From: Branchinecta lynchi
Taxonomy: Eukaryota > Arthropoda > Branchiopoda > Anostraca > Branchinectidae
Reading direction: 5' to 3'
DNA: 64,000 nucleotides
Assembly (NCBI GenBank): GCA_023053575.1
Contig: JAKZAP010000014.1
Span: 1,674,001 to 1,738,000, forward strand
A program made the position numbers and the translations under genes. Shown here piece by piece: positions 1 through 11,340 of this stretch. Numbering within the stretch: the stretch's first letter is position 1; each line of letters begins with the position of its first letter. The notes beneath the pieces are model-generated. The model saw only the letters and a list, made by a program, of their open reading frames with translations, was not told the origin of the DNA and made no database searches.

Positions 1-126
1 ACACCAAGTTTCATCAACATATCTCATTCCCTTCGAGAGTTATCGTGCTTACAGACGGACGGACAGACGGACAACTTTTGCGATGTCATAGGTATCCGTC
101 CACTTACGTTTTGGGATCCCACAAAG
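1..126 (+). repeat. 3' end of the 'GGGATCCC' repeat family, cut by the window edge
   Basis: Near-identical to the right ends of copies ending at 20847, 22904 and 37643: a 'caagtttcatc..atctcattcccttcgagag' block, a run of acagacgg repeats, 'cttttgcgatgtcataggta', and the palindromic end TTTTGGGATCCCA. Only the last part is in the window. No coding capacity seen. Confidence 0.8.
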
Positions 127-1227
127 GTTCAAGGTGTCGGACCGTTCTTGCAAGAGTCTGGAGATCTTCTTGGGGTTTTTAAATGCGGTTTGTTTACATT
201 AAAAGCTTTTAAACTGGAATGATTTCAGATTAGGTTATTTCAATATTTTTTGGTTATTGGTGATGTGAAATGTCTTGGTTCTAACGCTCTTTGTGTATAT
301 GATGTGATAAACATTTTACTTTCACGCTCCACGTCTCAGCGCTTGAGCACTTCTTTCTCGTTTTTTTTTTTTTTTTTAAATAAATGACTGGTTGATATAA
401 TACTAATCACGACAACACTAACACTCTCAAAGGATGGCGACAAGATTACAAGAAAACTTAAACATATAGAAAAGGTTCTCATAGGCTAACTTAAAAAGTG
501 GTCTGTTAAAGAGTGAGCGTCAAATTCTGTGGGTTTGGTAATAGTAGTTGTGATATCGTACTTTTTCATATTTCCGTAAGGAAATAACTACATCTGCTCA
601 CATCACAAGTACCAAACTTCTCTCCCCCATTTTGACAAATACCTAGGTTTTTGTATTGGTGATGATCAAAGTGAAACGACTTTTTCTGATAGCACGGTCA
701 GTTACCACGGAAACTGGCCAGATACTAACTGTACAAACGACTTACCATGGTATCAGAGACCATGTTATCTGCAAAAACGCAACCAACTGTTGACACTGAA
801 GAACAAAAATCAAGTAACCGTTCACCAGTCACAGAGCTTGAAATTACTGAAAGGAATTTGCTAATATAGCTATTTTAGTCCAGCGGATTACTAAGAAACC
901 AAAACGGAAATATGCTCTACGAATAGATAATTTCAGGGATTCAGTAACAATAATACTGCCAAATAAACCAACCTTTGCCTAACCCTGCAAACCAACCCGG
1001 CCAACGTTTTTCCTGTTTTCACAAAAAAGCGCCGTGATTAGTTTGTTTATTTTGAACTCTTTTTTTTTCCGCTGGATTTCGTTGTAGATTTAGTAGGCTA
1101 ATTTTTCTTTAACGGTCAGCCGTTTATTAGTATCTAACTGTGTGCGAGTTTGATTGACAAGTCGTTGCTCCTTTTTTATACACTACTCTTCAGTTTTGAA
1201 GGATTCAAATAAATATTTCTTTTGTAG
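127..1227. other. intron sequence of the kinase gene, no feature recognised
   Basis: AT-rich sequence with short T runs. The preceding kinase exon should encode the end of the N-lobe and hinge; I looked for it here and did not find it, so it probably lies left of the window. The 3' splice site is at 1226-1227. Confidence 0.5.
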
Positions 1228-1414
1228 GCTGGAGACCTTGCACAGTACTTGGAGAGACATCCTGGCGGTCTGGTGGCCAACAACGTCCGATTACTCCTGT
1301 TCCAGCTTCTCAGGGGACTGTCCTACTGCCATCACAGGAAAATACTTCACCGGGATTTGAAGCCCCAGAACTTGCTGCTGTCCCTGAATGGGGAGCTCAA
1401 GTTGGCAGATTTCG
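1228..1414 (+). CDS. Eip63E: PFTAIRE-type cyclin-dependent kinase, exon with catalytic loop (Cdk14/Eip63E)
   Basis: Exon of a serine/threonine kinase that, in known animals, is a membrane-recruited CDK (CDK14/Eip63E with cyclin Y). The exon starts in phase 0 after a 'tttgtag' acceptor and reads [15 protein letters not shown], then [12 protein letters not shown], the catalytic loop HRDLKPQN at 1348-1371, and GELKLADF. The glycine of the DFG motif is split by the intron (last base g at 1414, donor GTAGGA). Catalytic Asp of HRD and the Lys and Asn of DLKPQN are intact. [13 protein letters not shown] and the following block are diagnostic of the CDK14/15/Eip63E group rather than CDK1, 2 or 5. Upstream exons (glycine loop, PFTAIRE helix) are not in the window. 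A TTAA MITE begins 30 bp after the donor. Confidence 0.93.
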
Positions 1415-1444
1415 GTAGGACCGTCGTGGCGAGAATTAACTTAA

Positions 1445-1783
1445 AGGACCTCTCTTACCTATAATACTAACGCAACGTACTTCCATAGTCACTCCATATA
1501 TTTCTAAACCCGGAGACCGCCATTTCGTACGGTACATTCTAACCCCTCTAGCAAAACTACACTGATTTTCTCACTTGCCGTGTTTTGCTACCTTCGATGT
1601 GTATCACTGTGTCGAAGGTTGTCTGTGCTTTGTTTCCCTGTTTTATTTATAACTCAACGGGTCTCAGAAAAGGCTTAAAACAGCCAAAACCGTGGGTTAT
1701 TTGTTGAAAGCACAGGCTAGTTTTAAAGTATTGAAATATTTTAAAATACTGTAAGTTGAAGAGTAAATAGTGCGAGGGGTCCT
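1445..1783 (-). mobile_element. TTAA-flanked MITE, family 1
   Basis: About 339 bp bounded by TTAA at 1441-1444 and 1784-1787, with short inverted ends (AGGACCTCTC at left, GAGGGGTCCT at right). Related copies are at 14523-14894, 26693-27042 and 57237-57586, and a decayed one at 10012-10330. TTAA target duplication is the hallmark of piggyBac-superfamily elements; no transposase is present here. It lies inside the kinase intron, very close to the exon. Confidence 0.7.
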
Positions 1784-2056
1784 TTAACTAATCACAATTT
1801 TAAACTAAAGTTTGCTTCTTTTCACAAACAACTTAGCGTAGATCAGAGAAACCTGCGGTTGCATCATGTGCCCTTATTATGCCCCAAAAATTCAGAATGG
1901 TTGTTTATTGGATTCCAATAAAATCTTTCGTGTTTGACTGAATTAGGCAGTGCTAGGGTGTCTAGCATAGAAACTTAGAAACATAGAAAACAAAAATCTT
2001 AGAATCTAAAAAAAAATCTGAGGAAATTCTAAGCATTTCAAACTGTTTGTTTTTAG

Positions 2057-2271
2057 GTTTGGCTCGAGCTCAGTCAGTGCCATCGCACACCTACTCTCCT
2101 GAAGTAGTAACTCTGTGGTACCGTCCGCCAGATGTTCTTCTTGGAACGACCAACTACACTGCCACCTTGGATATTTGGGGCGCTGGATGTTGTTTCGTGG
2201 AGACGCTAACCGGACACCCCGCTTTCCCTGGAGCCAAAGATTCATTCGACCAACTCGATAAGATATTCCAG
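2057..2271 (+). CDS. Eip63E: Cdk14/Eip63E kinase, activation-segment exon
   Basis: Second kinase exon. It opens with GT that completes the DFG glycine from the previous exon, then reads LARAQSVPSHTYSPEVVTLW, YRPPDVLLG and DIWGAGCCFVE, and ends DQLDKIFQ at a CAG|GTTTGT donor in phase 0. The activation segment carries the VPSHTYS signature of the PFTAIRE group instead of the phospho-acceptor Thr of cell-cycle CDKs. The APE-equivalent is PPD, as expected in this family. The reading frame joins exactly to the flanking exons, so the gene looks functional over this stretch. Confidence 0.94.
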
Positions 2272-3690
2272 GTTTGTTATTTCATTGTGTATGATATAAT
2301 ATAGTACGATATATAATTTCAAAAGAAAGCACATCGGGCCCTAGTGAAACAGAAATATGACTCCAGACACTACATCCACCTACAACTACTAGGTTTGAAC
2401 CTAGGGGGCTAAAGGGGGGTATTTTGTAACGCTCTCATCTAGTTTCTTGCATCACCTACTTGTAACAAGTGCCATATGCGCTCTTAACTCTTGTTTTACT
2501 TTGATAAATTTAGTATCAGTTAAATTTAAAAAAAAGCTCCTATAGTCCCTTTATTTCCCCAGAAGCTTTTGTCGCTGTAATCTGAACTGCATTTAAAGTT
2601 AAAAAAAATCAGAAAAAATACATCGATGTTCCATAGTTATCTTCAGGAACCACACTGTCCTCCCCATACTCCACCCTATTAAAAATATCACTCCTTGAAT
2701 CACTCTACTCCTTACAGTCACACATCAAATGGAGGTCTCCTCCACACATTGGACCATATTTCTTTTTAAATTTCCCCAAATATTTTCCCTAAGGCAAATC
2801 AGCCCTTATAAACACCCCCCTCTGACAGCGGGGTATTTATGCTCGCAAGACAAAAAAGTGCGTCGTAGTACCTTGTCAGGATTTAGGGTCTGAACCTTCG
2901 ATGTTTTTCTTCTCTCCGGTTCAAACCCTGAAATAATTGTAAGTGCAGAGTATAGTATTGTTAATGTTTATGTATGATATAAAGTAAGAATAAAAAAACC
3001 TTGAACCTTGAACCAGAAGTTTCATAACATTTAATTAAACACATGTTTGAGCATCCTTCGGTTACATGTTAGGATGCCCAGGATGTTTCTGTTATGACCG
3101 TTTTAAGTGTTGTGTTGTGTTTCGTGAAAAGCTGTCATAACATAAGTGTCCTCGGCATCCAACATAACATTTAACACAACCATGCGTAACCGTGTGTGAA
3201 AGTTCTACTGACAAAGGATAAAATGTAAAATCTACTAATGAATCACTAAGATACTTAATATGTTCGAAAACCCGATGAAAATGTTCGAAAACCCGATGAA
3301 AATGCGTCACTCAATTACATTATATTCAATTATTTTTCATATATTCTAACATATTCTAAATAAAAAATTATTCATATTCAGTTATTTAAAATAAAGCGCC
3401 GATCGTCAAAAATTTTGAAAATTGAAAAGAAGAGGGCTCCTTCCCCTGAACCCTCTAGGGAAAAAATACCCTTGCCCTACAAAATTTTTTGAAAAAAAAG
3501 TTGCTAAATTTAAGTGCTATCCCTGGAAATAAATCCTTACATGTGAATAGAACCCTGGTTCACACCTCGCTGTATGAAACGCCACGTTTCTGGATTTTGC
3601 GTCAATGCGGTTAACTCTACGCTGTTATTTTGCTTAGAAAAGTTTGACATTTGTGCATGCTGAAGAACGGACCCACTAAACGCAGTGCCT
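2272..3690. other. intron sequence, no feature recognised
   Basis: Start of the 6.8-kb intron between kinase exons. AT-rich with a short tandem duplication at about 3265-3302 ('gttcgaaaacccgatgaaaat' twice). No exon or clear transposon identified. Confidence 0.4.
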
Positions 3691-5586
3691 GTATGGCACT
3701 TGTGCCACCATATGGCACTTGTTACGAGTAGGTGGTGTGAGAAACAAGAAAATAGATGAGAACGTCACAAATACCCCCTTCAACCCTGTAGGATCGGACC
3801 TAGAAATAAATATCTAGTTCCCCTCGAGTCTGATCATTTCCGGCATCGCTTCGGATCATCTAGGATATGAACCAAAGACGTGTCCACACTATTTCCAGTC
3901 CCCCTCCCCCCCTCCCCCAACTCCCCTACCGCGGCCGAATCTGGTTCGGACACACAAATGGATCATATAAAGCATCTTCTCTTACCAGCTATCACTCGAA
4001 TCTGAGCATTTCTCCGAAATTCCGGTACACCTCCCCACCGTGCTTGGATCCTGTCCGGGCCCTTAAATATGTCATCTAGGGCATATGATCTCTACTTTCC
4101 AAGTTTGATTTACTCAATCCACTCGTTTAACTGCCACTGTGACCGAATATGACTCGGACACAGACACTTCGCTTCTCTAACATCTCCTCTTCCCGTCCAT
4201 CAAGTTCAACTCGAACTGGAGCATATCTGCAGATTTCCGGTTCCCGCTTTATCCTCCTCATACCGTGGTGGATCCGTTAGGGACGCCAAATAGCAAATCT
4301 AGGCCCCACAAACTTGGTACTGTCCAACTTGCATCCCGTTCGGTCCATTCGTTTGTTTTTTGTGCATTTCACGAAGTTTCCGGATTCCCCCCCCTCCCCC
4401 TCCAACTCCCCAACCATGGCCACATGGTGTTGGGACACCTGTTTTGAATTCTAGGTCATCAGTTCTTATCACCCATAAAGTTTCACTTGAATCGGACCAT
4501 TTGTTCGCAACCTACGGAGGTCAGTAATTTCCGGATTCTCCTTCCCTTAACTCCCGATCAATGGTCGGATCCAGGAACGGAAGTCTTCCTAGGGAATTGT
4601 GTCGGGTCCTTAAGTCTATTTGGTCAGGTCACTAATACGCCTGCTAAGTTTTATCGTCCTTCGCACATCCATAAGTATCTTAACTCGCGATCACCATAAT
4701 TCTGGGAAACCTCCTCGAAATCCCCCCCCCCCCCCCCCCCCCCCCGAGAGCTCATGATTTGGTTGTGTCAAGAACGTATTTAATGCTTATGTTGGTTCTT
4801 CCCACCAAGTTCCATCCCGATCCTCGACGCTCAGCGTTTCACAAAAATTCCGGTGACCCCTTCCACCCCCCCCCCCCCCCCACCCCAAGTATAGGATCCC
4901 GTCCGGACTTGACATGGAACATCTGAGACGATAGCTCTTTCCACCTGCCAAGTTTCACCCAAATCCGATCGCCCGTTCAGAAGTTATAAATGTCACTTGT
5001 TTCGGGATTCCCCATCCCTCCACTCGCTCCACGATGTTCGGATCGTCCCAAAGCCTATTCTCCAGTCGGTCTATTCGGGTCTCTCATAGTCCTACCGAGT
5101 TTCATCATCCTTGTGCACCGGGAAGTACCGAACTTGCTGGATCACCAGAATCCCCCCGCCCCCCCCCCCACACAGTGCTCGAATCCGGCCCGGTTACGTC
5201 AGTGATGTATCTGGGACTTGTGCCTTCCCAACAAGTTTCATCCCGATTCCCTCCACTCTTAGTGTTTATTAGGATTCCCCCCCCCCTCCAGCTCCCCGCG
5301 AATCACCGGATCCGGTTCGGATTTGAAGTGGGTCATCTGAGACACGATGTCTTTCCAAATATCCAGATTCCCCCTCCCTCCACTACCCCACGATGGTCGG
5401 ATCGGGGAAGTGACTGTTTCCAAGTAAATCTTTTCGGGTCCTCGTACGCCTGCCAAGTCTCATCGTCCTAGCTTATGTGGAAGTACCAAAACTAGCAAGA
5501 TCCAGAGCGACCGACAGACCGATCGCGGACGGACAGAAATTGCGATCGCTGTGTGGCACTTGGCCGAAGGGCAAGTCACATAAAAA
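3691..5586 (+). repeat. 'TGGCACTTG' non-coding repeat, copy A
   Basis: Starts at the double TATGGCACTTG motif and ends at a hairpin whose left arm is TGGCACTTG, followed by 'taaaaa'. Between lie degenerate units built on 'ccaagtttcat', 'ggatccggttcggac' and 'ccctccactcccc' phrases, long C runs (about 4722-4746 and 4868-4880), and a 'gacggacagaa' block before the end. Open frames in it are out-of-register translations of the units and are not genes. Copies B, C and D are at 6068, 30714 and 60345. Confidence 0.85.
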
Positions 5587-6067
5587 CTTAATTAAAGTTG
5601 AGTGTTGAAAGGGATTTTTTTCGGTCGGTGAGTTTGCCCGCAAGATAAGAATTATTTTTGATGGTCACGGTTTTTCCTAAGATTGTAATTCATTGCGCGG
5701 CATGTGTTTCTCTTTGCTTATCTGTTCAGTAATTTAGGAAGGTTGGAAGGTCTGTGTCCGAGGGTAGCTAAATAAAGGATGGGAAAAAGTTGTCTATGAC
5801 TATATGAGGAAAGTTGTCTGTAAAGTTAAATTAGGGCTCGACCGTTGACGGATTTGAGAATCCCATTTCGCATTCAACATTGGGCAATGCAGGGTGGGAC
5901 AGACAACTGTCGGTCGCGGTGTGACTCGCAAGAGAAAAGGTAGAAATGGATTTGTGTTTTTCTGCAAAAGCCTGCAATGCAAAGCAAAGCCTGCAATAAT
6001 AATTGCAGCCCACTCTACAACAAGTTAAAGAGCGAAGTAATAGAAAACAAGAACAAGGTGGTGTGAG

Positions 6068-7700
6068 AATCGAGAAAGTAAATCTGAGCATTTTTCCGGA
6101 AATTCCTGTACCCCTCCCGACCGTGCTCGGATCCGGTCCGAGATCCGGTCCGGACCCTAAAATATCTCTTGTCTCTCTTGTTTCCAAGTTTCATTCAAAT
6201 CATTCCGGTCGTATAACCCCTATGCGAGCCACAACATTTCCGGGACTTCCCCTCCAACTCCCCACTGTGGCCAAACACGACTCGGACACATGAACTTCGC
6301 ATCTCTAACATCTCTTCTTCCCGTCCATCAAGTTTTACTCGAATCGGAGCATATCTGCAAATTTCCGGTTCCCGCTTCATCATCATCTGCCTGGTCGGAT
6401 CCAGTTCGGACGCCAAATGACAAATCTAGGCCGCATACAATTGGTACTGTCCAACTTGCAGCCCATTCGGCCCATCCTTTTGGTTTGTGTGCATGTCACG
6501 AAGATCCCCCAACTCTTCCAACCATGGCCACATGGGGTTCAGACATATGCTTTACATATCTAGGTCATCAGTTCTGATCACCCATAAATTTTCACTTCAA
6601 TCCAACCATTTGTTCCCAACCTACGGAAGTTGGTAACTTCCGGATTCCACCTCCCTCAGCTCCCCGAAAAATCGTCGGATCCAGCAACGAAAGTCTTCCT
6701 AGGGCATTGTAGTCTATTAAGTTTATAAGTCTATTTGGTCGGGTCACTAATATGCCCGCCAAGTTTTATCCTCCTTAGCACATCTGGAAATATCCTAACT
6801 CGCGACCACCAGAATTCCGGGAAACCACTCCAACCACACTCAAAGAGCCCCGATGAGATCTGGTTCTGTCAAGAACGTATCTAATGCTTATGCTTGCTCT
6901 TCCTATCAATTCCAACCCGATCCCTCGACGAGAAGCGTTTCACAAAAATGCCGGTGCCCCCTTCCAACTCCCCCCTTGCATCGGATCCGGTTCGGACTTG
7001 ACATGGAACATCTAAGACATCAGCTCTTTCCACTTGCCAAGTTTCATTCAAACCTGATCGCCCATTCAAAAGTCGTAAATGCCACTAGATTCCCCATCCC
7101 TCCACTCACCCCACGATGTTCGGATCGTGCAACCGACTATTTTCAAGTCGGTCTATTCGGATGCCTTCCCTTCCTGCAGAGTTTCACCATCCTAGTACAT
7201 CGGGAAGTACCGAACTCGCTGGATCACCACAATCCCCCAATCCCAACTGCCCCCGAAGTGCCCGAATCCGGTCCGGTTATGTCAATGAGGTATCCAGGAC
7301 TTGTGATTGTTCTTCCCACCAAGTTTCATCCCTATACCTCCACTCTAAGCGTTTCCCAAGGTTTTGGGTCCCCCCCCCCCACCCTCTAACTCCCCCCAAA
7401 GTCACCGGATCCGGTTTGGATTTGAAGTGGGTCGTCTGAGACATGAGGTCTTCCAAACATCAAATTTCATGATGACCCGTTTGAAAGTTATAAATACCTC
7501 AAGATTCCACTCCCCCCACGATGGTTGGATTGGGGAAACTACTGTTTCCAAGTTAATATTTTCGGGTCCCTGATATGACTGCCAAGTTTCATCATCTTAG
7601 CTTATGTGGAAGTGCCCGAACTAGCAAAACCCGGACCGACAGACGGACAGAAATAGCGATCGCTATATGGCACTTGGCCGAAGATCAAGTGACATAAAAA
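6068..7700 (+). repeat. 'TGGCACTTG' non-coding repeat, copy B (5' truncated)
   Basis: Same internal units in the same order as copy A from about 'tctgagcatttttccgg' onward, ending in the TGGCACTTG hairpin and 'acataaaaa'. The 5' end motif is missing, so this copy is truncated on the left. It tandemly follows copy A after about 480 bp of unrelated sequence. Confidence 0.8.
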
Positions 7701-8604
7701 TGAACTACACTCAAAGAAAACGAAACACTACATAAGCTTTATAAGACTATATGCTAGACGAGTCAACGGCGATTCGTAGGTGTTTTTAAAAGGCACGGGA
7801 CCTAGCCCGACACTCTATGGTTTCGCACTTAGCGGAAGCATCGACGATGTGGTACTTCTTCCGACACGGCTGATTTAGACTCCCATGGTGGGGGGGGGGG
7901 GGGGTCTGAGAAGGTGTTTTGCCAGTTTATTTTGTCCGAATTTGCCTGTTCTCGGGAATGTTTAGCAAATCCCATAATGGAGAAATGTACAGAAAGTGCG
8001 GTGTGACCAAAGCATTAAAGAGGCTCCCTATGATTAGTCTGTTTACAGTGTTCATTCACATGTGATGGCGCTAACGGTCAGCTGAGATTTTCCAGCTTCA
8101 GCTATAAGGTCGAACCAGCAATAAAGTAAATGTAGATTCAGTTTCAGTTCAGTTTATTCTCAAAACCAATACAACGGTCAAGCCGAGTTAGTGGTTCTCG
8201 TCCATATTAACACTAATTATATAAAAAAGATCGAAGTTTGCAGCAACGATAAATATAGTGGTTGATTTGAGAGGTTTTGCGCGGTTTCGTCAACTTTGGT
8301 TCTGAGGTGGATAAGGGCCTGGGGCTGATAACGCCATTCTCCGTTTCTGATATAGTGAATAAATAAATAAAAGAATTTGTATAGATGGAACGTTATACAC
8401 GGTACGTTTGTCGTGACAAATAGTATGTATTTGTTACGAGTCCATTGTATAATATTCTGTCTTAATATAATATTGTCCAGTCCCGTTACAGGGGATGTGA
8501 ACTGCTTAGGCGATTTGCCGTCTGCAGGCTCACTCTTCCTATTGCTCGCTTGTATCTGACCATTGTTGTGGTTTGGGAACACTGTTACCAACCCCTATGT
8601 CGTA

Positions 8605-8655
8605 GTACAAAAGTGACCTTCTAAGCCAAAGACCGTGGGTTCAAATCCCGCCTAA
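8605..8655 (+). other. tRNA-like (SINE-like) remnant
   Basis: TAGTACAAAAG fits the pol III A box and GGGTTCAAATCCC fits the B box with a T-arm stem GTGGG/CCCGC. No acceptor stem pairs across the unit, so it is not an intact tRNA gene. More likely a tRNA-derived SINE head or tRNA pseudogene. Confidence 0.4.
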
Positions 8656-8670
8656 TAACAATGTAAAAAT

Positions 8671-9032
8671 CAGAGCAAAATAACACTAACAAGTAGCGCC
8701 AAGACTTGAAGAAAGTGACACATATTCGAAATGCAACGAAAGTAGTGCTAGTGCCACTAGCGATAGTGAACGTCTCTACTGAAACTCAGTTGGTCGTGTA
8801 CCACCTATGGCTCCAGTAACTTCGTAATCTGAACCCAGCAAAAAAAAGATTCAATCGCCCCTGTTTCCTCGATGTTTGCAGACCGCTCTTAGCTTTACTA
8901 GAAATTTCTAAACCAGCAAGTTTGTCTCGCTTTAAATGCCGCAAGCGTACTGGGCAGTGCTACGAGTATTGCCCGTTTGCTACGCAAGTAAAGCCTGGGT
9001 TTTGACGCACTCCCTAGTGTTATTTTGCTCTG
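8671..9032 (+). mobile_element. hAT-type MITE, CAGAGCAAAATAACACTA family
   Basis: 362 bp bounded by inverted ends CAGAGCAAAATAACACTA and TAGTGTTATTTTGCTCTG. Related copies are at 27336-27649, 27650-27995 and 36234-36582, the last with a 7/8 matching target duplication. No transposase coding. Ends 50 bp before the next kinase exon. Confidence 0.75.
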
Positions 9033-9082
9033 TAAAAAAATAAATATATATTCAGAGGATCCTCAGTATGCTTCGTTTCTAG

Positions 9083-9335
9083 GTTCTTGGAACCCCCACT
9101 GAAGCAACATGGCATGGTATCAGCCAGCTACCCAATTATAAACCTGCCAAACTTGCGTTCCATCGAGCTCATCGGTTAGGGCGGGCGTTTCCGCGCCTCT
9201 ACGACATTGCCCACGCCGAAGCTCTGGCGATTAAGTTACTCCAGCTCCGTCCCGAGTCGAGGCCTTCAGCGCGCGAGGCTATGAGACACGAATTCTTCAG
9301 CTCGCTACCGCCAGAGGTCTTCTCCCTTTCCGACC
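9083..9335 (+). CDS. Eip63E: Cdk14/Eip63E kinase, C-lobe exon
   Basis: Third kinase exon, phase 0 at its start after 'cgtttctag'. It begins VLGTPTEATWHGISQLPNY, continues through FPRLYDIAHAEALAIKLLQL and RPSAREAMRHEFFSSLPPEV, and ends in SLSD plus one base at a C|GTAAGT donor. LGTP(T)E.TW is the conserved start of the CDK helix G/H region and R.SA..A..H.(F/Y)F closes the kinase fold. The short C-terminal exon (the SIFTV-type tail of the family) should follow with phase 1, but I did not find a credible one before the Pax gene. Confidence 0.92.
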
Positions 9336-9946
9336 GTAAGTTTTTCAGTTTCGCAGGCTCTTATATATTTATAAATGAATGGATTTTATTACTAATTTAC
9401 TATACTTGAGGGTGGAGAGGGGAGGGTGGGGGGTGGTTCAGCTCCACATATATATCCCAACCCCTGTTATCCAAAAGCGCCAAGGAATTTCATCGCCTTA
9501 TCTCGTGTTATTGTCAAGTTAAAAACATAAAAAAAATAGCAATCTGGGCCCAATTTCCCCTGAGGCAGTGGGGGTGGGGTTTGCCGAAAAAGCACGACTA
9601 GACCCGAATAGCCACAAGTAGACCAAGTTTCAACGTTATACTTGCACTGGTTCACGAGTTATGAGCTACAAAAAATACGGTGAAAAACGAAAGCTGCTAC
9701 TGCGCTCGCAATAGTGGATTGTTCCAAGGAACACCCCACTAAAAAGTGGAGTATGGAAAAGAAAAGAGTCAACACAAATGTTGGCCAACACGAACTGAAC
9801 CCTTATTCCGGTAGAGCACAAAACGGGGAAAGGTCCATAATGTGTGGCAGCACAGGGCGTTGAAAAGCCTTGCTCTGGTGTCAGTTATATGTGGTCCAAT
9901 AATGGAACTTACGCAAGGGACTTGTACCGTGACAAAGAAGTCGAAA

Positions 9947-9949
<3 letters not shown>

Positions 9950-9999
<50 letters not shown>
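9950..9999. repeat. poly-T tract of about 50 nt
   Basis: Uninterrupted T run. It could be the A tail of a minus-strand retroposon, but no body was recognised on its right, where a decayed TTAA MITE begins. Confidence 0.9.
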
Positions 10000-10002
<3 letters not shown>

Positions 10003-10011
10003 GTTCTAGGA

Positions 10012-10330
10012 GCCACCTACTTCGGCAGTCACTAATTCTTAAACCAAAATTTCATATGTTACATTCTAAACTAGTTAACGACACCTCACTAATCTTCGCA
10101 CTCGCCACGATTCACTATTTTCCATGCCCATTGTACACCCGACGAATGTTCGCGTATCTACTATCTGAGTTTTGCCGAATTTTTGCCTAAGTCAATGGGC
10201 CTAGAAAAAGGCTTAAAGCAGCCAAAGCTGTGGGTAATTTGTTAAAAACAGAGCCTAGTTTTACAGTATTTAAATAGTTATGAGTATTGGAACATAGCAG
10301 TAAATAGTTTGAAATGTGCTTTGACTGTAT
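10012..10330 (-). mobile_element. decayed TTAA MITE, family 1
   Basis: Shares scattered blocks with 1445-1783 ('aaaaaggcttaaagcagccaaagctgtgggtaa', 'acagagcctagttttacagtattt') but the ends are worn and no TTAA pair can be assigned. Confidence 0.5.
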
Positions 10331-10648
10331 AAAAGGTTATCTAGCTGAGTTGGTGTAGCAGTCTAAAAAGCAATAAATAGGAGAACAAAACAAAGACGCC
10401 ACGTGTGTTTGAAAAAAAAAGCTTCAAACGTTTGAAACCAAAAATCTTGAATCACTTTTATGGCAGAGAGCAGGCTCGATGGCGAGAAGATAACAACGAC
10501 AATCTAAAGATGGTCTCTCATAAATGGAAATTTTACGACAAACACCATTCCCCATCCAGTACCAAGAAAGTATCCTCCTCAACAAAAATATGAAGACCAG
10601 AGTGTCAAGTGTTATTGATTTTCTTGTGAGTGCATGTCGACTCTGTCG

Positions 10649-10911
10649 GAGTCTCGTTTTTGCTGCAATAGCGCTGCCGGATCGCTGCTGCAGCACTTCT
10701 TTGCTTTTGCACAATATGCGTTTTTGGATTCACTTTCTTCTTGGTTGAAGCAGCAGCGCTGCAGCACCTTGCAGGAAAGCACGGACTTGGTCGGTGAGCA
10801 AGTCCGTGATTTTCGAGAAGCGCTGTCGTTTTCCTCGGAAGCGCTGCAGTGCAAAAACGGATGTAGAAAGAATCAGCCCGGACCTGCAGCATGCAGCAAA
10901 AACGAGGCTCC
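10649..10911 (+). mobile_element. MITE with 20-bp inverted ends (GGAGYCTCGTTTTTGCTGCA)
   Basis: About 263 bp whose ends are GAGTCTCGTTTTTGCTGCA and TGCAGCAAAAACGAGGCTC. A second copy is at 35522-35800, about 90% similar by eye. The open frames on both strands are products of its codon-like composition and its near-palindromic arms, not genes. Target duplication could not be fixed. Confidence 0.7.
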
Positions 10912-10975
10912 GGACTTCACTGTTTCCGAAGTGGAGATTCGACGCAAAAAATTTGAAAATTCTGCCCGGCGTGGT

Positions 10976-11340
10976 TAAAAGGTGGGAAAAGGCAAGCACA
11001 AGGAAAGGAGTCTGAATTTGTTAGGTTTACATACCCAGAGCTGCTGCGAGTCCAGCAACTGGACGATTATTACGACGACTATTTGTATGTGAAGAAGCAC
11101 TCTCAACCTGATGTTATGGCGAGGGGTGCAGTAGGCCTGACATAGATGGTAAATGTCCTTAGATACAGTCATCGGAGTCAGGACAGCCTAGGGCGTCTGG
11201 TGGCCTATTACACGTGCAGACATCACGGGTCCATTGTGGATTCCCCGGATCGATTCGCACTAAGGTTTGCGTACCGAACCACAATAGGCTATAAACCACC
11301 CATCATAGGTTGCAGGCCAGTCTGCTCTAAGGAGCTTTAA
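10976..11340 (+). repeat. interspersed repeat, inverted partner at 48830-49190
   Basis: Shares most of its length, in opposite orientation, with 48830-49190 (blocks such as 'aggcctgacatagatggtaaatgtc' and 'cattgtggatt..cccggatc'). Class not recognised; no coding seen. Confidence 0.6.

Noticed and set aside
5034..5471. 145-codon open frame, and the 178-codon frame at 6853
   Set aside because: Both lie in the TGGCACTTG repeats and translate the same degenerate units in different registers; frames are broken in other copies.
10890..10978. Possible last kinase exon reading DFTVSEVEIRRKKFENSARRG, loosely like the SIFTV tail of Cdk14/Eip63E
   Set aside because: It directly follows a MITE end, has no acceptor giving the required phase (two bases after one leftover base), and the similarity is a few residues.
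10424..10999. Cluster of overlapping open frames on both strands (also at 35382-35843)
   Set aside because: Both clusters are copies of one MITE; frames are not conserved between copies.
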